Shown here one piece after another: positions 24,851 through 36,881 of a stretch of DNA of 64,000 nucleotides. The position numbers and the translations under genes are program-made. The notes beneath the pieces were generated by a model. It was not told the DNA's origin. It ran no database searches and was given only the letters and a program-made list of their open reading frames with translations. The stretch comes from Taxawa tesnikishii (nom. ined.) (taxonomy: Eukaryota; Ascomycota; Dothideomycetes; Dothideales). The stretch spans positions 372,001 through 436,000 of the forward strand of contig JAPDRO010000024.1 in assembly GCA_030247885.1 (NCBI GenBank). The letters are read 5' to 3'. Each line of letters starts with the position of its first letter. The stretch's first letter is position 1.

Positions 24851-25754
24851 TCATCGCAACCATCTCAACACGAAGTAGACGAAGATGATGAAGACAGCGA
24901 CTCCACCCCAGAACATCCACTTGTCCTGCTTCGCCCTTCTTTCCACCATCCTGATAGTATCGCCACTGATCCCAAGCGTATTTGCTACGCTATATAGCTT
25001 CCTCTGCGTGCCCTTCAGCATCTCTCTCTGATCGCCAAGATCTCCCAACACCGCTCGCCCGCGCTCCAGGTATTCATCCAGCGTCGCATTCGTGCTGCTG
25101 AAGAAGTTTTGTTCCCGTAGAGCATGCGCCTCTCTTGCAGAGTCGCCATCTTCTGTTGATAGCGCGTACGGTGACCGATACGAACTGTACGGATTCTGCC
25201 CAGCACTAGGGACGAAGTTGGGATTCGTTGTCCTGAAGAGAGTTTCCTCCAGGCGCTTCTCGACTGCTACTCGCTATCGCAGAGTCGGCATAGGGGTTCT
25301 CTGGTGTCTGTGCCGCATGAGGCCGGCGCCCGAGCAGCTCGCTGCGGTTTTGTTGGCTCTGTCGCTCTTCACTGGCAGCTTTCAATGCTGCGAACCTAGA
25401 CCGGTAGTCGGAGAGCTCGCTCTTGAAGTTGGCGAGCCGGTCTCGCGCCTTCTCGGCCTTTTCTGGTTGAAGTTCGTGGGATGCGCTCTTCGCGTAGTCA
25501 TCGATGGTTCGGGAGAATGAGGTGAGAGAGGTCGTCAGCTGGCCTACATGACATTTAGCTTCGAGAGTGTAGTCGAGTCATAGAATCCGAAAGCGCTGCG
25601 AACCTTGAAGGGCTGGTGACGATGTGGAAGACTCGGCGAAGGCGTCTAGATCTTTGCGTATGGAGTTCGATTGCCGGAGGGCGGAATTGAACAAAGGTGC
25701 GCTCTGTACCACACTTCAGCGCTCGTCGCAAGTTGGAAACGCAACACATACCAT
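24851..25754 (-). CDS. BOS1: ER-Golgi v-SNARE BOS1 (membrin type)
   Basis: Bos1 is the Qb SNARE on ER-derived transport vesicles. The start codon stands alone: ATG at 25754-25752 is followed at once by a 48-nt intron (25751-25704). A second intron is 25603-25544. The protein then reads MSAPLFNSALRQSNSIRKDL, SFSRTIDDYAKSASHELQ, ALREQNFFSSTNATLDEYLE, and the SNARE core DLGDQREMLKGTQRKLYSVA. It ends in a C-terminal membrane anchor WMFWGGVAVFIIFVYFVLRW. The length is about 265 residues, normal for Bos1. There is one frame disturbance in the poorly conserved linker around 25200-25250. It is of the one-base-extra or two-bases-lost kind, and no intron I tried repairs it. Since the gene is essential in yeast, I suspect sequence error. 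Confidence 0.88.
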
Positions 25755-26631
25755 CGTGACTTGTTGAAGAGTAAAATCTTGCAGAATTATACGGAAGTAT
25801 CACAAGTATACAAGGGATCAGAGAAAAACAATAAAGTTGTCCTTCTCACGTCAACAGCAACAACGTGGCTAGAAACTTTATTGATCCCTGATCAACGCTC
25901 CCCACATTTCGGAGACGGGTTTCTTTCAACCTCAGCCAATACCTTGCCTTCTCTTAAACCTTTACAATCGCGTCGTCCTCTTCTCCCGATATGGTCTTTC
26001 CGAGCTGTCGTGATTGCCGAGCATTGTCTAAGAAGTACAACAGCGCGTAGCCTACCGTGCAACCAGCAAGATTCTCAAGGATGCTTCTTGAACAACGTCT
26101 TGGTTCCTCTGGCTACCTTCCAGATCCAGTCAAGGGCTGTTGGGCTTGGCAGGTATGATATGCATGTTGCTGAAATGCAAGGTAGAGCCTAGGGTTTCCC
26201 ATTTGCCTTGTCCTCTCTCTTCTATGGAAAGAAGAGGATTTTGACCCATAGACTACAATTTGCTACATGTAAAGGATAAAGGACAAGACAGTTAAACAGT
26301 TTGTGTTTTGTCAACCAACACATGTGCATATTGGAGACTGTCGCCCGGAGCAGTAGTCGGACACTTGCAGACCAACGCCGAACATGCGAACTCATGCGTC
26401 TACTGCCATTGATGTACGTACACAGCGGGAAGGTTTAATATGGATTATCGTCGTGACGCAGCATGAATACATCGCAGGTAGGTCTCTCATTTCCCTAAGC
26501 AAGTACAGCTGCACATATGTCCCTTGACTCCCGCTGAAGAGTGTGTTGTCTACTCTTCTCAGTTTTACATATATCCAACTGCTCGCCTGTACCATACATA
26601 TCTCAATACTCCTGGCTGCCTATTACCTATC
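25755..26631. other. intergenic, promoter of BOS1
   Basis: About 0.9 kb between the BOS1 start and the peptidase relic. No coding resemblance seen. The part next to BOS1 should hold its promoter. Confidence 0.4.
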
Positions 26632-27584
26632 ATGGCAGAAGCTTCCGACTACACTTCCTACGCGGATGCAGCATGGCCGTCCTCGAGCGTGGGGACTGAG
26701 TTAAACCTCCAGGCGCTGGATGCCGAACTCTAGGCAGTACTCTCCGAGATCGATCCAAATCGCATCGTTTCGTTCGGCCAACGGCATACTTTACCTAACC
26801 AGACGAACCCAAATTTTGATATTGGAGCAGCCCAAGATTGGATTGCTTCTGAGATGTGCAGGTTTGCCGAACCTACCAACGGCCGTATGACCGTCACAGT
26901 TTCAGGGATTCATGCACCTTGCGGATGTTCTGCACGCGGCCCATCTGACACGGAGTCTGCCGCAACACAAGCCACTCGCCTCCAAAACTGGTGGAGAAAA
27001 ACGGGTCGCCCACACGAGAACCCGGCCGCTTTGCCAACGACGTGGCCGCCGACAACGCCACGAGCATGGACGTCGCCATGATCTACCGCCTCGGTAGGTT
27101 TCTGTGCGGTGGGAATCATTCCTCATTCCTGGAGGCGTGGCTGCCCAGCCGTTCGTTTCACAGAGCCAAACGAAAACATTACCCCCAACACCCAGAACGT
27201 TACCGTCCCTTGTGACGTGCCGTACGGTGACCTGCCAGAGTACGTTGACTTTGACTATGTCGCACGTGTCGGCAGGATCAATCTCGCGTCCATGTGGTCC
27301 CGAGCTCAGGCTCGTGGTTGGGTACAGAACGTTCCGGTTAACGCGAGCTTGCTTAGCAACGCAGGGAGCTGCACTGGCTCAAGAGCAACGAGATTGGTAC
27401 CGCTGGCTACGAGGTCGTCTGGAGACCAACAGATGCGCCTCTTTGGACGTACGTGGTCAGCGTATGCAGCGTCAACACAGTCACGCTGCCTCTGAGCAAT
27501 GAGAACGTCGTCTTCGGCGTCCGTGCTGCTGCTGGGACTAACGGATACAAATCACCGTCGACCAGCTCAGTTCCTATCTCCTAG
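26632..27584 (+). pseudogene. relic of an M28-family zinc aminopeptidase lacking its catalytic core
   Basis: N-terminal and C-terminal parts of a fungal M28 peptidase are recognisable in order. LNLQALDAEL, a stop, then AVLSEIDPNRIV, GQRHTLPNQTNP, FDIGAAQDWIASEM and AEPTNGRMTVTV. Later come FANDVAADNATSMDVAMIYR, FLCGGNHSSFLE, VRFTEPNENITPNTQNV, YGDLPEYVDFDYVARVGRIN, then AGYEVVWRPTDAPLW and ENVVFGVRAA. Only about 100 bases separate the N-terminal part from FANDV, so the metal-binding centre (the HYD, DDAxG and EE ligand segments, roughly 150-200 residues) is missing. The surviving parts change frame at least twice. This cannot encode an active enzyme. It looks like an old deletion plus decay rather than the one-base losses seen in neighbours. 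Confidence 0.75.
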
Positions 27585-28256
27585 CAGCGTATTTGGCTGT
27601 TTGTGCTGGAAGTTGGGGAAATTCGAATGTGCAGCTTTATTGGATACAGGAGATAACAGTGCTAGAGCTGTCACTTCTGCAGTATTGATTGTCTCGCCTG
27701 TAACGATTGTCGATCAGATAGTTGGACTGATCCTTGAGAACAATGCCTAGCCTGTCTTTCCGGAAATTTCGCCTCGCTCGGGAGGGGATTGTTCAAGAAT
27801 GCAAACCACGCGAGTCGACGAATCGAACTATACAAGACCACACTTCTCCCTAAGACTAGCTCGTCGCTCACATCGTTCATCGTCACCCTCTCGATCGCAT
27901 TCATGCTATCTTCCCCGAAAGCGGATGGTTTCCTGACACTCAGCATATCCTCTTTCCTTCATCTCCAATCCTCGTATCGCTCCTCGCCACCATGTGGCAC
28001 ACGTCCACAGCTACCGGTTTCCCATTGTGTGGGCCATTCCGTGGCTAACTGACTCCGGTTGCAGCTGGTGTAGACTAATGGCAGTGGCTATCCAAAACCG
28101 TTCGCGAATTTCCGCGAAACACTTTCGCTTGCGAATGCAAGACCGGTTCGATTCCGAGCATGTTGTGCTCTCCCAGGACTGCACTCTCCGGGCATTTGAC
28201 CCGGATACAGGTTGTGCTCCAAACGAGTATAGTGACCTGGTCTTAATCTCAAGCTC
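27585..28256. other. intergenic, nothing recognised
   Basis: About 670 bp between the peptidase relic and the 3' end of the next regulator. I see no family-like frame. Confidence 0.4.
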
Positions 28257-30777
28257 TCAAGCAGCGACTCGTTCGAAGGCGCTCCGCAGCGTCAACAGCC
28301 GCGTCTTCTGCATCTCGCGGGATCCACGATCGCGCTCTAGGATCTCAATCATGCGCTGCACATCATCCTTGCATTTGGCATATAACGGATCGTTCGTGCT
28401 AACGTCTGGCGGCAGGGCAGCCAGCAGATTGGTGATAGTAAGCTGTAGGACGATCAGCCTGAGACGGTTGACACGTGAGAGTGTAATACCTACTGCTTCC
28501 TCGAAAGCGCGATGCTGGAAGACCCACCATACACCGGCTTCGGCTTCAAAGAAGGCGAACAGCTTGAAGAACGCCCAGATCGCCTCGTGAGCTGCTTCCA
28601 GTCCGCCATGTATGTTGCAGATAACGCCAGCCTCTTCATTTTCGCTGATCTGGAGAATCATGAGACAGTGGAAGTAATTGCTAGTCAGGAATAGATTTTG
28701 TCGCGCAGCTCTGGGATTGCTGGCGGCTTGTTGCTGGAGGACCGCATAGTCGAGGGTGATCAACGAAGAGGGAAATGTTCGGTAGAGTGATCTGAACGAA
28801 GAAACCAGCGACGTCTTATGCCTGGCACTAGTGGCTAGCGGCATAGAAAGTGACATTGGCGAGGAGAGGTTGTCTTGAACAAGATCACCAAGCTTCCACA
28901 TGCTGCGAATATACTCAACATCACTCTTGTCCACCGTCGGGTCGAGGTTGTGGTGCGGCTGGACCGGGAGAGGTGGCGTCGGATCCTGAGGCGGCGCGAT
29001 GACGCTTATACTCATGAGGTTTTCCACTCGTGACTGACTGTTCGGACAGACGTCCATGCCATTCGAGTTCCACTGGGTCTCATCTATCAGGGAGTCAATC
29101 GGTACATCGCTGTGGTTTGCTGTAGGTGGAAGCTTGAGTAGCACAGTCAAGAACGTATCCTGAAAGAACACTGCCTGCCACAATTTGCGGCGCAACTGCT
29201 TTTCGACTGGAGAGGCGCTCGGTACCACTACGTCTGGATCCCTGTGCAGACGCAGGGCATATGCTTGCCGAAGGTGAATCCCAGACCAAGCGTAGGCATC
29301 AGAGGCATGATTGTCGTTCATCAAAAAGTACGACAGTAGTACTCCAGTTCCTATGGCGTACAGTGAAGATTTGTTCAGGTAAGAAAACAACCGGAGTGCT
29401 TGATTGGCCGCAGATGCTACTCATGTCAGTTCTCCATTCCTGCGTGCACCAACTCCATGTGTATAATACCGTAAAACTCCGCGCTTGCGGTCCGTTCCTC
29501 ATAAGACGGGAACGGCATAAACTGCGTTCCCAGCGCGTACAACGTGCAATGCAATGCGACTAGGGAGGCGTCTGCGCCAGCCTTCTCAGCCGGTGATGAT
29601 GCCCAAAATCGCTCGTACTCTGCGTAGAAAGTCCGGCGATGTAGGAAAGGATAAACAGGGTCGACGGCTTCGAAGAATTTCGCGATCAAGCTGCATCAAT
29701 GCTCAACAACAGACTTCAACCTCTTTCTCCTGGCCGCCTTTAAGGCAAGGGCTGTGAAATGAGGACTTACATATCAGCCTGGTCTTTACTGGGCAACACT
29801 CCAATGACCTCAGGCATACCACCCTAGACAAAGATCAGTGGCAGGTTCGCAACATGACTCATTGCGGGATATATACCGAACAGGTCCAGTAGTTCGCAAA
29901 GGGGTGATGAGTGCCAATTCCAAAAATGTTCGAGGGTGTAGACTTTGCGAACGGCATATGTGACAGCATGTACGGCGAACTGGAAGTCGACGACGTGGGC
30001 TTGCCGGGTGTGGGAGGCAGGTGCCTTCCTGTGCCTGATTCGGACTAAAAGGCGTCAGACCAGCACGATTCCATATAGTGGATGGTGTTGTTGAAGAAGA
30101 AAGACAGAAACGGAGTGATGCAGGCAGATTCCGCTGGAGGAGCAACGTCTAGCGAGCTTGAAACGGGAACTCACCGAAGGCGATACCAACGCAGCATTCG
30201 ATGTATTGCTAAACTTGCGGCTCTTGTGCTGTGGTTTGGTAACATATCGTGTCTTGGCTCCAACACCATTCTTGCGGCTGTAAAACAACGCTTAGACATG
30301 TTCATGTATGGAAATGCATACATGTACCTACTCCGCATTCGCAATCATGTTAGCCACATGCGTGTAGTGGCATTCTGATTGTCGCTTGATGCACGCAACA
30401 CATGCAGGACGGCCACGGTCGCACTGCATAGATACTTAGCCAGCGTTCCCGGGATGGAACAGTCTGTTCGCTACCGAGTAGCTACTTGCCTTCGTCTTTC
30501 GCTCGACGCACTCTTCGCAGCTCAACGTGGGCTTGTTTCTCTTCTGTTTGGGCTTGCCTATCGGACCACTGGGTGAAGGAGTCTCCTCATGTTTTATGTT
30601 GATGCCGCCTGGAGTGCTTCCGTTATGCGATACAGTGTCTGCAGAGATGTGACTCGGCGTAGCGACCTGACTCGGCATGGATGTAGCGACGTGGTTAGGC
30701 GGATAGGGTGGGAATCCACTGAGCGGAGTCGGGGCATGTCCACCGAAGCCATTGCTATTGCTTAGATGCCCCGACAT
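28257..30777 (-). CDS. Zn(II)2Cys6 transcription factor with seven exons
   Basis: An intact fungal regulator of 695 residues. The zinc cluster CEECVERKTK|CDRGRPACVACIKRQSEC has perfect Cx2Cx6Cx6Cx2Cx6C spacing (about residues 87-115). Basic residues follow (KPQHKSRKFS), then GIGTHHPFANYWTCSGGMPE, VDPVYPFLHRRTFYAEYERF and the fungal middle homology region (AYAWSGIHLRQAYALRLHRD, LRRKLWQAVFFQD). Six introns fit: 30489-30424, 30331-30278, 30174-30045, 29876-29824, 29770-29691 and 29469-29420. The exon total is divisible by three with no frame break. The first intron lies inside the zinc cluster and uses a GC donor (AAG|GCAAGT...GCTAAG...GCAG). Target genes are not known; the adjacent glutathione-transferase gene on the same strand is a possible but unproven partner. 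Confidence 0.88.
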
Positions 30778-31408
30778 GGCTAAGGAAGATGTTATAGATC
30801 GGATCGCCTAACCTGTTGGCGTCGTTATCGCGCGACCCACTGCTGAAGTTATTCCCGGATCCTGTATTCCCAGCGGGCAAGGGCAGTCTGGAAAAATCGA
30901 TGATTTTGAGGCCGGACATGTCGGCCGCCAAGGCCGATTGGGCCTTGTCAGCAAGCGAATGCAGGGCTTGTGACAAGAATTGCACTCCCAGTCGCGCGTA
31001 CGGTATGAAACTACGCAGTTACTATACAGTATCAGGAACGGTCCCATTAATGAAATTGGTCCCGTCTCTGGAGGTGCGAAAGGCCGGACCAATCCCTTCA
31101 ACTCTCCAGGAAGGCCGCTTTCTGCATGATCAACACGCTCTCCTTCGCCAGAGTCCACATTTCCTTCGGGCTTTCTTAGCTCACGAACCACGCGACGAGC
31201 GGTCATTGGCAGTATATGCGATTCTTTCCTCCGTGATCACCCAGCGTTGCACTGCGTTTCGGAGCAATAGCCTTATGGGGGCAAATCTGTATAATCCGTC
31301 CTTGTATTGCGTCTATTTGGTATCATAAACAAAGGCCAGCCATCTCCCGCCATGCCTCTTCTCAATCCGCTCTTTGTATGCGCTTGTTCTTCCTCAGATA
31401 TCCCACAT
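30778..31408. other. intergenic, promoter of the regulator
   Basis: About 630 bp between the regulator start and the glutathione-transferase stop, both on the minus strand. No coding resemblance. Confidence 0.4.
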
Positions 31409-32189
31409 CTAGTGGTTGGCAGCAAGAGCAGCCTGTCTATCCTTGATAACCTTCTGGACCGCCCGCCTGTTGACCAGTCTCTGGTACCAGGCCCAGTAAG
31501 TGGGCAAGTCCTTCTCCAACTCTTTCTCGTACTCGTCGCCCATGAGCCACGGGAGGATCATGCACCACGGGATGAAGGACAGATCAGCGTAGGTGTACTT
31601 GTCTCCAACCAGGTACTGCGAGCCGCTCTTCTTGAGGTGGGAGTCGATAACTGTCAGGACGCGCTTGATTTCAGCGCTGTAACGGTCGACTGCGGACTGG
31701 ACCTTCTCAGGGTGGTAAAGCGAGAACCAGGCGCGTTGACCGAAGTAAGGACCTTGGCCAGACATCTGGAAGTGGAGCCTAGACACGCTTGTCAGACAAG
31801 GCACGAGCTGCAGAGAGAACCGGTAGCATACCATGTCTTGAGCTGGTACTTCTCGGGAGAGTTGGTGTAGGTGAACTTGGCCTCCTTGTCGTAGGTCTCA
31901 ACCAGGTACTCCAGGATGGCACCAGACTCCCACAGCGTAATGCCAGTGTTTGGGTCCTCGATGGCTGGGGTGCGTCCGTTGGGGTTCATCTTCTCGAAGG
32001 GCTCGGTCTTCAGGTCTGGGAATTGCCAAAACTTGTGCTCGTAAGGAACCTGAAGCTCCTCGAGCATCATAGCGACCTTCCATGGGTTTGGTCCCTGTCG
32101 CATAGAATGAGTGACTGTGAGCGCGTATGTCTCTTGAGACGTCAACCTACACTGGCGTGGCCATGAAGAACAAGTGGCTTGAGTGACAT
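31409..32189 (-). CDS. glutathione S-transferase, URE2-like
   Basis: A cytosolic GST of 223 residues, likely conjugating glutathione to electrophiles or reducing peroxides. It starts MSLKPLVLHGHAS. GPNPWKVAMMLEELQVPYE is typical of the fungal Ure2-like class, whose active site uses an Asn/Ser near this loop rather than Tyr. NPNGRTPAIEDPNTGITLWE and SGAILEYLVETYD form the glutathione-binding side. The C-terminal helical domain carries GQGPYFGQRAWF and YLVGDKYTYADLSFIPW. Two introns, 32150-32095 (56 nt) and 31831-31779 (53 nt), give exons summing to 224 codons, with no frame break. It is transcribed divergently from ASK1 across 724 bp. Confidence 0.92.
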
Positions 32190-32913
32190 TTTGTTAGGTA
32201 TTCGTGATTCTCGAGAATAGGAAAAGGGAGTATCAATGTTGACGAGAGGGTAGAAAGAGGAGGTTGTCGTAGGTATATACTTAACTAGTCTTGCCAACCA
32301 CGTGACCGATGCAACTGCATGTTCACCAGTCCCAGAAGCATCGCGACCCCTCAGGTGGCTCAGTGAGAGTCGAAACTGGCAGACTGCCAACCGTCTGTAG
32401 CCCCACATGCTCAGCACGTCCGTTTTTGTAGGCACGTCATGCGAAGTCCATCTGTCTTCGGCATATGCGGGATCCCTCGGGTTCACTGTACGGCGGTCGG
32501 TATGAGAACCAGATGACTTGTGAGGAAGGCTTTCTCGCTGTACACGGTAGCAAACTCTTTCGAATACTGAGAGTGCTGTACTCGTACGGGAAACAGAGTC
32601 GGACCCGAATCTGACATGCGCGCACCGGCAGTGGATGTTGGATCTACGGGTCAGCCGCGGCGGCTAGCAGAGTGTCATTACTCAGCAGCTCGGCGCTCAG
32701 GCATAGGTCGAATAACGGTTCTGGATGTGGAGGAACAAAGGAGGTTAAGGATGATGAGTCAGCTTCGGTGTGAAAGTGGAAGTGGAAGTGGAGGTGGAGG
32801 TGTGACTTCGCGTCGCGTCTGTTTTGGTACCGCAATCTGGACAGGCCGCGGCACTGCCGTATGGGAGAACCACTCTGCTACAGCCGAGTTGATCAATTGA
32901 CAAGACGCACAAC
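32190..32913. promoter_or_regulatory. divergent promoter GST / ASK1 with a short tandem repeat
   Basis: The 724 bp between two divergent genes. It includes a GGAAGT/GGAGGT hexamer repeat around 32772-32800 that also reads as a purine-rich tract. No specific operator recognised. Confidence 0.45.
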
Positions 32914-34246
32914 ATGTCGCGAATGAGTGTTGCACCTTCGCGCAACCTGACCTTGACTGAAGAATTGGAAAAGCTGGAGCAATCCATAACATTGACCCTG
33001 CAAGGTGAAACCGTCCTGCTGTATGCTGTCGGCCGGACGCATCGCTGACAAGGCCACGTAGAGATCGATCACAACTTCAGCAAGGCGCACAGGATAGTCA
33101 CAAGCAGCATCTTGCCTATAGTCGAACAGTACGCTGAGCACTCACGCAACGTCTGGGAAGGCTCGCAGGTATGGAGTCCGGCCATGACACGCGCATGTGC
33201 ATCACTCACCATGCAATCAGTTTTGGAAGCAGTTCTTCGAAGCCTCCGCCAATATCTCCCTCTCAAGCTACGAAGAGCCTACCCACGAGGACGACCTCAC
33301 CCAGCATGATACAACCGCAACGCATGATAGCACTTTCCAGACCCCTACCGTTCATGAAGAAGACGAGACTATCACAGGAGCGAATGCAGACGATTATGAT
33401 GAAGGATTGGAAGAATCGCTACTCGACTCACCGTCGAACGCAACCGGGGTACACAGCACGCCGAAGTTGCCTTCAACAGGGAAACGCACTAGAGTAGGCG
33501 GAAAAGCCAAGCTCACGTCTCCTCCACCAAGCAAGAGCAACACAAATCGTCAGATATTCCGCAGCAGGGAAGCTTCAGAAGAGCCCAGCACACCTCGACC
33601 GCAGATGGCTGTCGAGCTAGAATCATCGCCCTTCGAGCCGCCATCCGCCTACCAGGTCGGCACCGCTCAACGTCAGCAGAACCACGATCCGCTCTTACAC
33701 CGCATCTTGGACAAGAACTACCGCATCCAAGCCACGCCGCACACAACGCGCAAGCAACAATCCGCAGTCACAAAAGCAACCCCCGCCACCGGTACTACCA
33801 CGAGACAGGCAATCTTTGACAGCAGCCCGATGAGCAGTCCCGAAATCTCCGCACCGCAACTACGCTCCGATCTCTTCTCTCCCGCTCCCGCCTCCACAAA
33901 GCGCCGTCCGGAACCTCGCACACCCGGTATTTCGGTGCAGACGCCCGGCAAGGCTTACACGACGAGCACGGGGCGGGCGCTTTATACCGATAATGCGACG
34001 CGGACGCTGATGTTCGAGTCGGAGTCTGAAGACGAGGATGTGGTGAGCCCGCCTAAGACGATGCAATTCCATGTACCGCAGTCGCGGCTCATGCAGACAC
34101 CAGCACGTGAAGCGAGCAAGATGATCGTGCAGGATCTACTCATGACGGCCGGCGCGGACGCGACGGATGAAATAGAGGGCGTGGGTGAGGAAGAGGAGAG
34201 TCCGAGTATTGTGAGGAGGAAGTACGACGATGATGACACATTTTGA
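32914..34246 (+). CDS. ASK1: DASH/Dam1 complex subunit ASK1
   Basis: Ask1 is a subunit of the ring-forming DASH complex that couples kinetochores to spindle microtubules. The N-terminal domain is clear: NLTLTEELEKLEQSITLTLQ, EIDHNFSKAHRIVTSSILPI, EQYAEHSRNVWEGSQFWKQF and FEASANISLS. The rest is a long Ser/Thr/Pro-rich tail with many SP/TP sites (SSPMSSPE, TPGISVQTPG), suited to cyclin-dependent kinase control, and a conserved end ASKMIVQDLLMTAG with an acidic C-terminus. Two introns, 33005-33061 and 33169-33220, give 408 codons with no frame break. At 407 residues it is in the range of filamentous-fungal Ask1. Confidence 0.92.
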
Positions 34247-35677
34247 GAGGGTTGATGTGCGGGGAAACGACGTGCAAGAAAAAGGAGCGTGAAACTCTCT
34301 TGGTTGCACGAATCAATCCGCAGCTTCCATTACGCGTAGCTGTTCGTCCTAGGACCAAAAGCGCGGAGACCAATCTGTGGCCCGATGTCATGCGTGGAAG
34401 GTGCGCCCATTGGCCCGACTTGATCGAATCAACAAGGCTTGGTCTAGCGGATGCAGAAGATAACATGAAACGAGCTGATGTCGCAAGCATCGTACTTCTC
34501 CTCGGCGATTTAATCGCCTGTTTTGATGGCGCCGCCGGTCCTGCTTAACACTACTCTTGATCGAGGCCGGGTACCGAGACTCTTCCTTCATCTAGTCTTT
34601 CCTTTTTGCACCACACCACCAACACGCTCCCAAAAGATACAGCATGTGATTTTCGTGGCTTTGTAACACTACTTCGAAAACCGTTGCGGGCCAACAGCTG
34701 GAAAAGATGGTTCCGGGACGAACTTCCGCACGAGGGAAATTGGAGCGGCCATGGATGATTGTGACATCGGACGCCAACATGTGGAACAGCGGGCACGCGT
34801 GGTTAGCATGGATATCAACGGTTGAAGTTGGCATCACGGTGCCGCCCATCACTTTGGAGACCGGAGGGCCCGTCTCTCTTGCCCGCGACCGAACAGCCAC
34901 TCAGTCCTAATCTATAACTCATCCCCGAACGCTAAGCGGAAACGCCAATGCAGCTGCAGTCGAAGGCTAGCCGAAGGGATTGGTACGGTTCACATTCTGT
35001 GAAACCTCTAAAGCCTAGATGGTCCTGCACGACGTTGGGCAGTATTCGACGTTCGCTGATACGTTCTCTGAGATACATTCCAGCGGCACTGGTGTGAGTA
35101 TCGCAATGCCGGCAATTACCTGCAGTGATAGCAGTCCGCTTTCCCAGTTAAGCTTTGTTACGAGCTGGGCGGCCAGAGCGGCGGAGGCCCGTCAAGGCAG
35201 CGTAAACAAAAGCCCAGAGGCGGAGTCGCACACTCCCAAGGCGGTACCAACCTACGAGTATTGCCAATATTCACGTCTTGTGAAGCGACAAGATCAACTC
35301 GAGGGCCGCATCACCTACAGGTCAACGACTCAGTGCCTACAAGAGGTTTTCCAAACCTCAACCAAGCAGCCTCTGGTGGTCAGCGCAATGTCCGATGCTA
35401 TATTCAGGGGCAGTAAGAACACATCACGAGAACCACGTAACGCATCTTGGACGTGTACAACACCGGCTGTGCACAATCCTGAGAGTACCTCTGAAGCTGG
35501 TACGTAGATGCGATCCATCGTTTCATTCCTTACGCTATGATGATTGCGAGCTGCTGTAAGATACGTTGTGTGCGATGGACCATTCAAATTGTCCTTCACG
35601 TCGCCTTCACCTCTATTCCAGCACTTCGATGCTCACACACAGTGCACCTCTCCGTCCGCGTGAGTGTGACATTCCTG
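34247..35677. other. convergent spacer, nothing recognised
   Basis: About 1.4 kb between the 3' ends of ASK1 and the PRA1-like gene. Frames up to about 160 codons exist but have no protein-like character. Nothing further is recognised. Confidence 0.4.
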
Positions 35678-36791
35678 TTATCTCATGATCAGTCTTGTTG
35701 CCAACGTAACACCGGGAGTCGTGCTCACCGCAGCAGCGCTGGTAGTACCAGATGCAGTCTCCGACTGCTGAGCCGAAGCCACAGACGCCGTCGTAGCGGC
35801 CACAGTGCTCAACGTCGTCGCTGGCTGCGAGGTCGACACAGCAGCGACGGTAGAAGCGCTCGAAATATCGCTCCTCGCTGACGCTGACGCTGATGCTGAC
35901 GCTGACGCTGTGGCGGTCGCGGTGCCCGAAGCAGCGCTCTCCTCCGCCTCCTCCGGCTTGCCCGTACACCCTCGCCCGGAGCCGCAACCTCGAACGCATA
36001 CACCTCGAGTGCGAAGTACTGCAGAGTATGGCTGTTCCTGACCGCCTCGCTCGGCTCGCTCTCCGCTAGCTCCAGACACTCGGCGTACGAGTCTGCATAG
36101 TGCTCCACTGCACCCTCGCCAATGCTGGTGACATGGTACAGCCGGTGTAAGAGATCGGAGGCGAAGTAGTGGTTCAGCGCGCCGTTCGAGACCGTGTACC
36201 CGCCGCCACAGAGGGCTTCGAGAGGTTGACGGGTAGAGTATGAAAGGGGCAGATGACGGTCTCGAGGGTCGCGTTTTCGCCGCGCCAGTGCCCACCCCAG
36301 CCTTTGGATTCGAGTCAGTTTTGTTGTTTTTGTTCGTCAGGACTGCGCCTGCATCTGTATACTGAAGTGCTTGCACACTCACCTTCCTGGTGGCAGTTCC
36401 CGTCGATGTCATCACAACGGAATAGGATGCCTTCTCGCTGTCCATGCACGACCTTTTCGTACCACCCAATCACCTCCGCAGTCGGCGCGCTGCCGAAGTA
36501 CTTCTGGTACAGCGTCGACGAGTTTCCGTTAGTCTCTACGTACTGAGCGGCGGTTTGAGCTAGCTTGATAGTGTCACCCAAGGCCTTCTCGAGCTGGTTG
36601 CGCTCGGTGGCGTTGCAGGAGGAGTGGATGGGAAAGCCGGGGATGGCGGAGGCGGGCTGTGGGTAGGAGGTGGCAACGGGACCGGAGACGAAGACAGTCG
36701 TAGTGTCTCTCTCGTCGAGAGGGAGAGCGTTGGTGATGATGGGAGAGAGGAGAAGAGGGACTAGAGGGAAGATCCTCGTGAGTGGCGACAT
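35678..36791 (-). CDS. PRA1: PRA1/ZPS1-family secreted zinc-binding protein
   Basis: PRA1-type proteins are M35-like secreted proteins; in Candida Pra1 is a zincophore that scavenges zinc. The start at 36791 gives a signal peptide ([20 protein letters not shown]). [40 protein letters not shown] and [11 protein letters not shown] follow. After an 81-nt intron (36382-36302) come [38 protein letters not shown] with the HRLYH remnant of the HExxH site, [13 protein letters not shown] and [19 protein letters not shown]. The tail is a Ser/Ala/Thr-rich low-complexity region with a GCGTCA-type repeat, resembling a wall-linked stalk. Two single bases are missing, at the C run (plus-strand 36246-36249) and at plus-strand 35970-35972. 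Restoring both gives 345 codons. Unlike in Candida, no zinc-transporter gene is adjacent. A TATA box lies about 95 bp upstream. Confidence 0.85.
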
Positions 36792-36881
36792 GTTTGCTTG
36801 AAGAGAGGATTTGTCGGGTAGGTATTGTTTGAACTGATGCACTGATGTTCCGATGTACCTCAAGACTTACACGGCGTGCAG

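Noticed and set aside
28070-28165. GGTTCGATTCC near 28146, tRNA T-loop-like
   Set aside because: Flanking bases do not form a T-stem or the rest of a cloverleaf.
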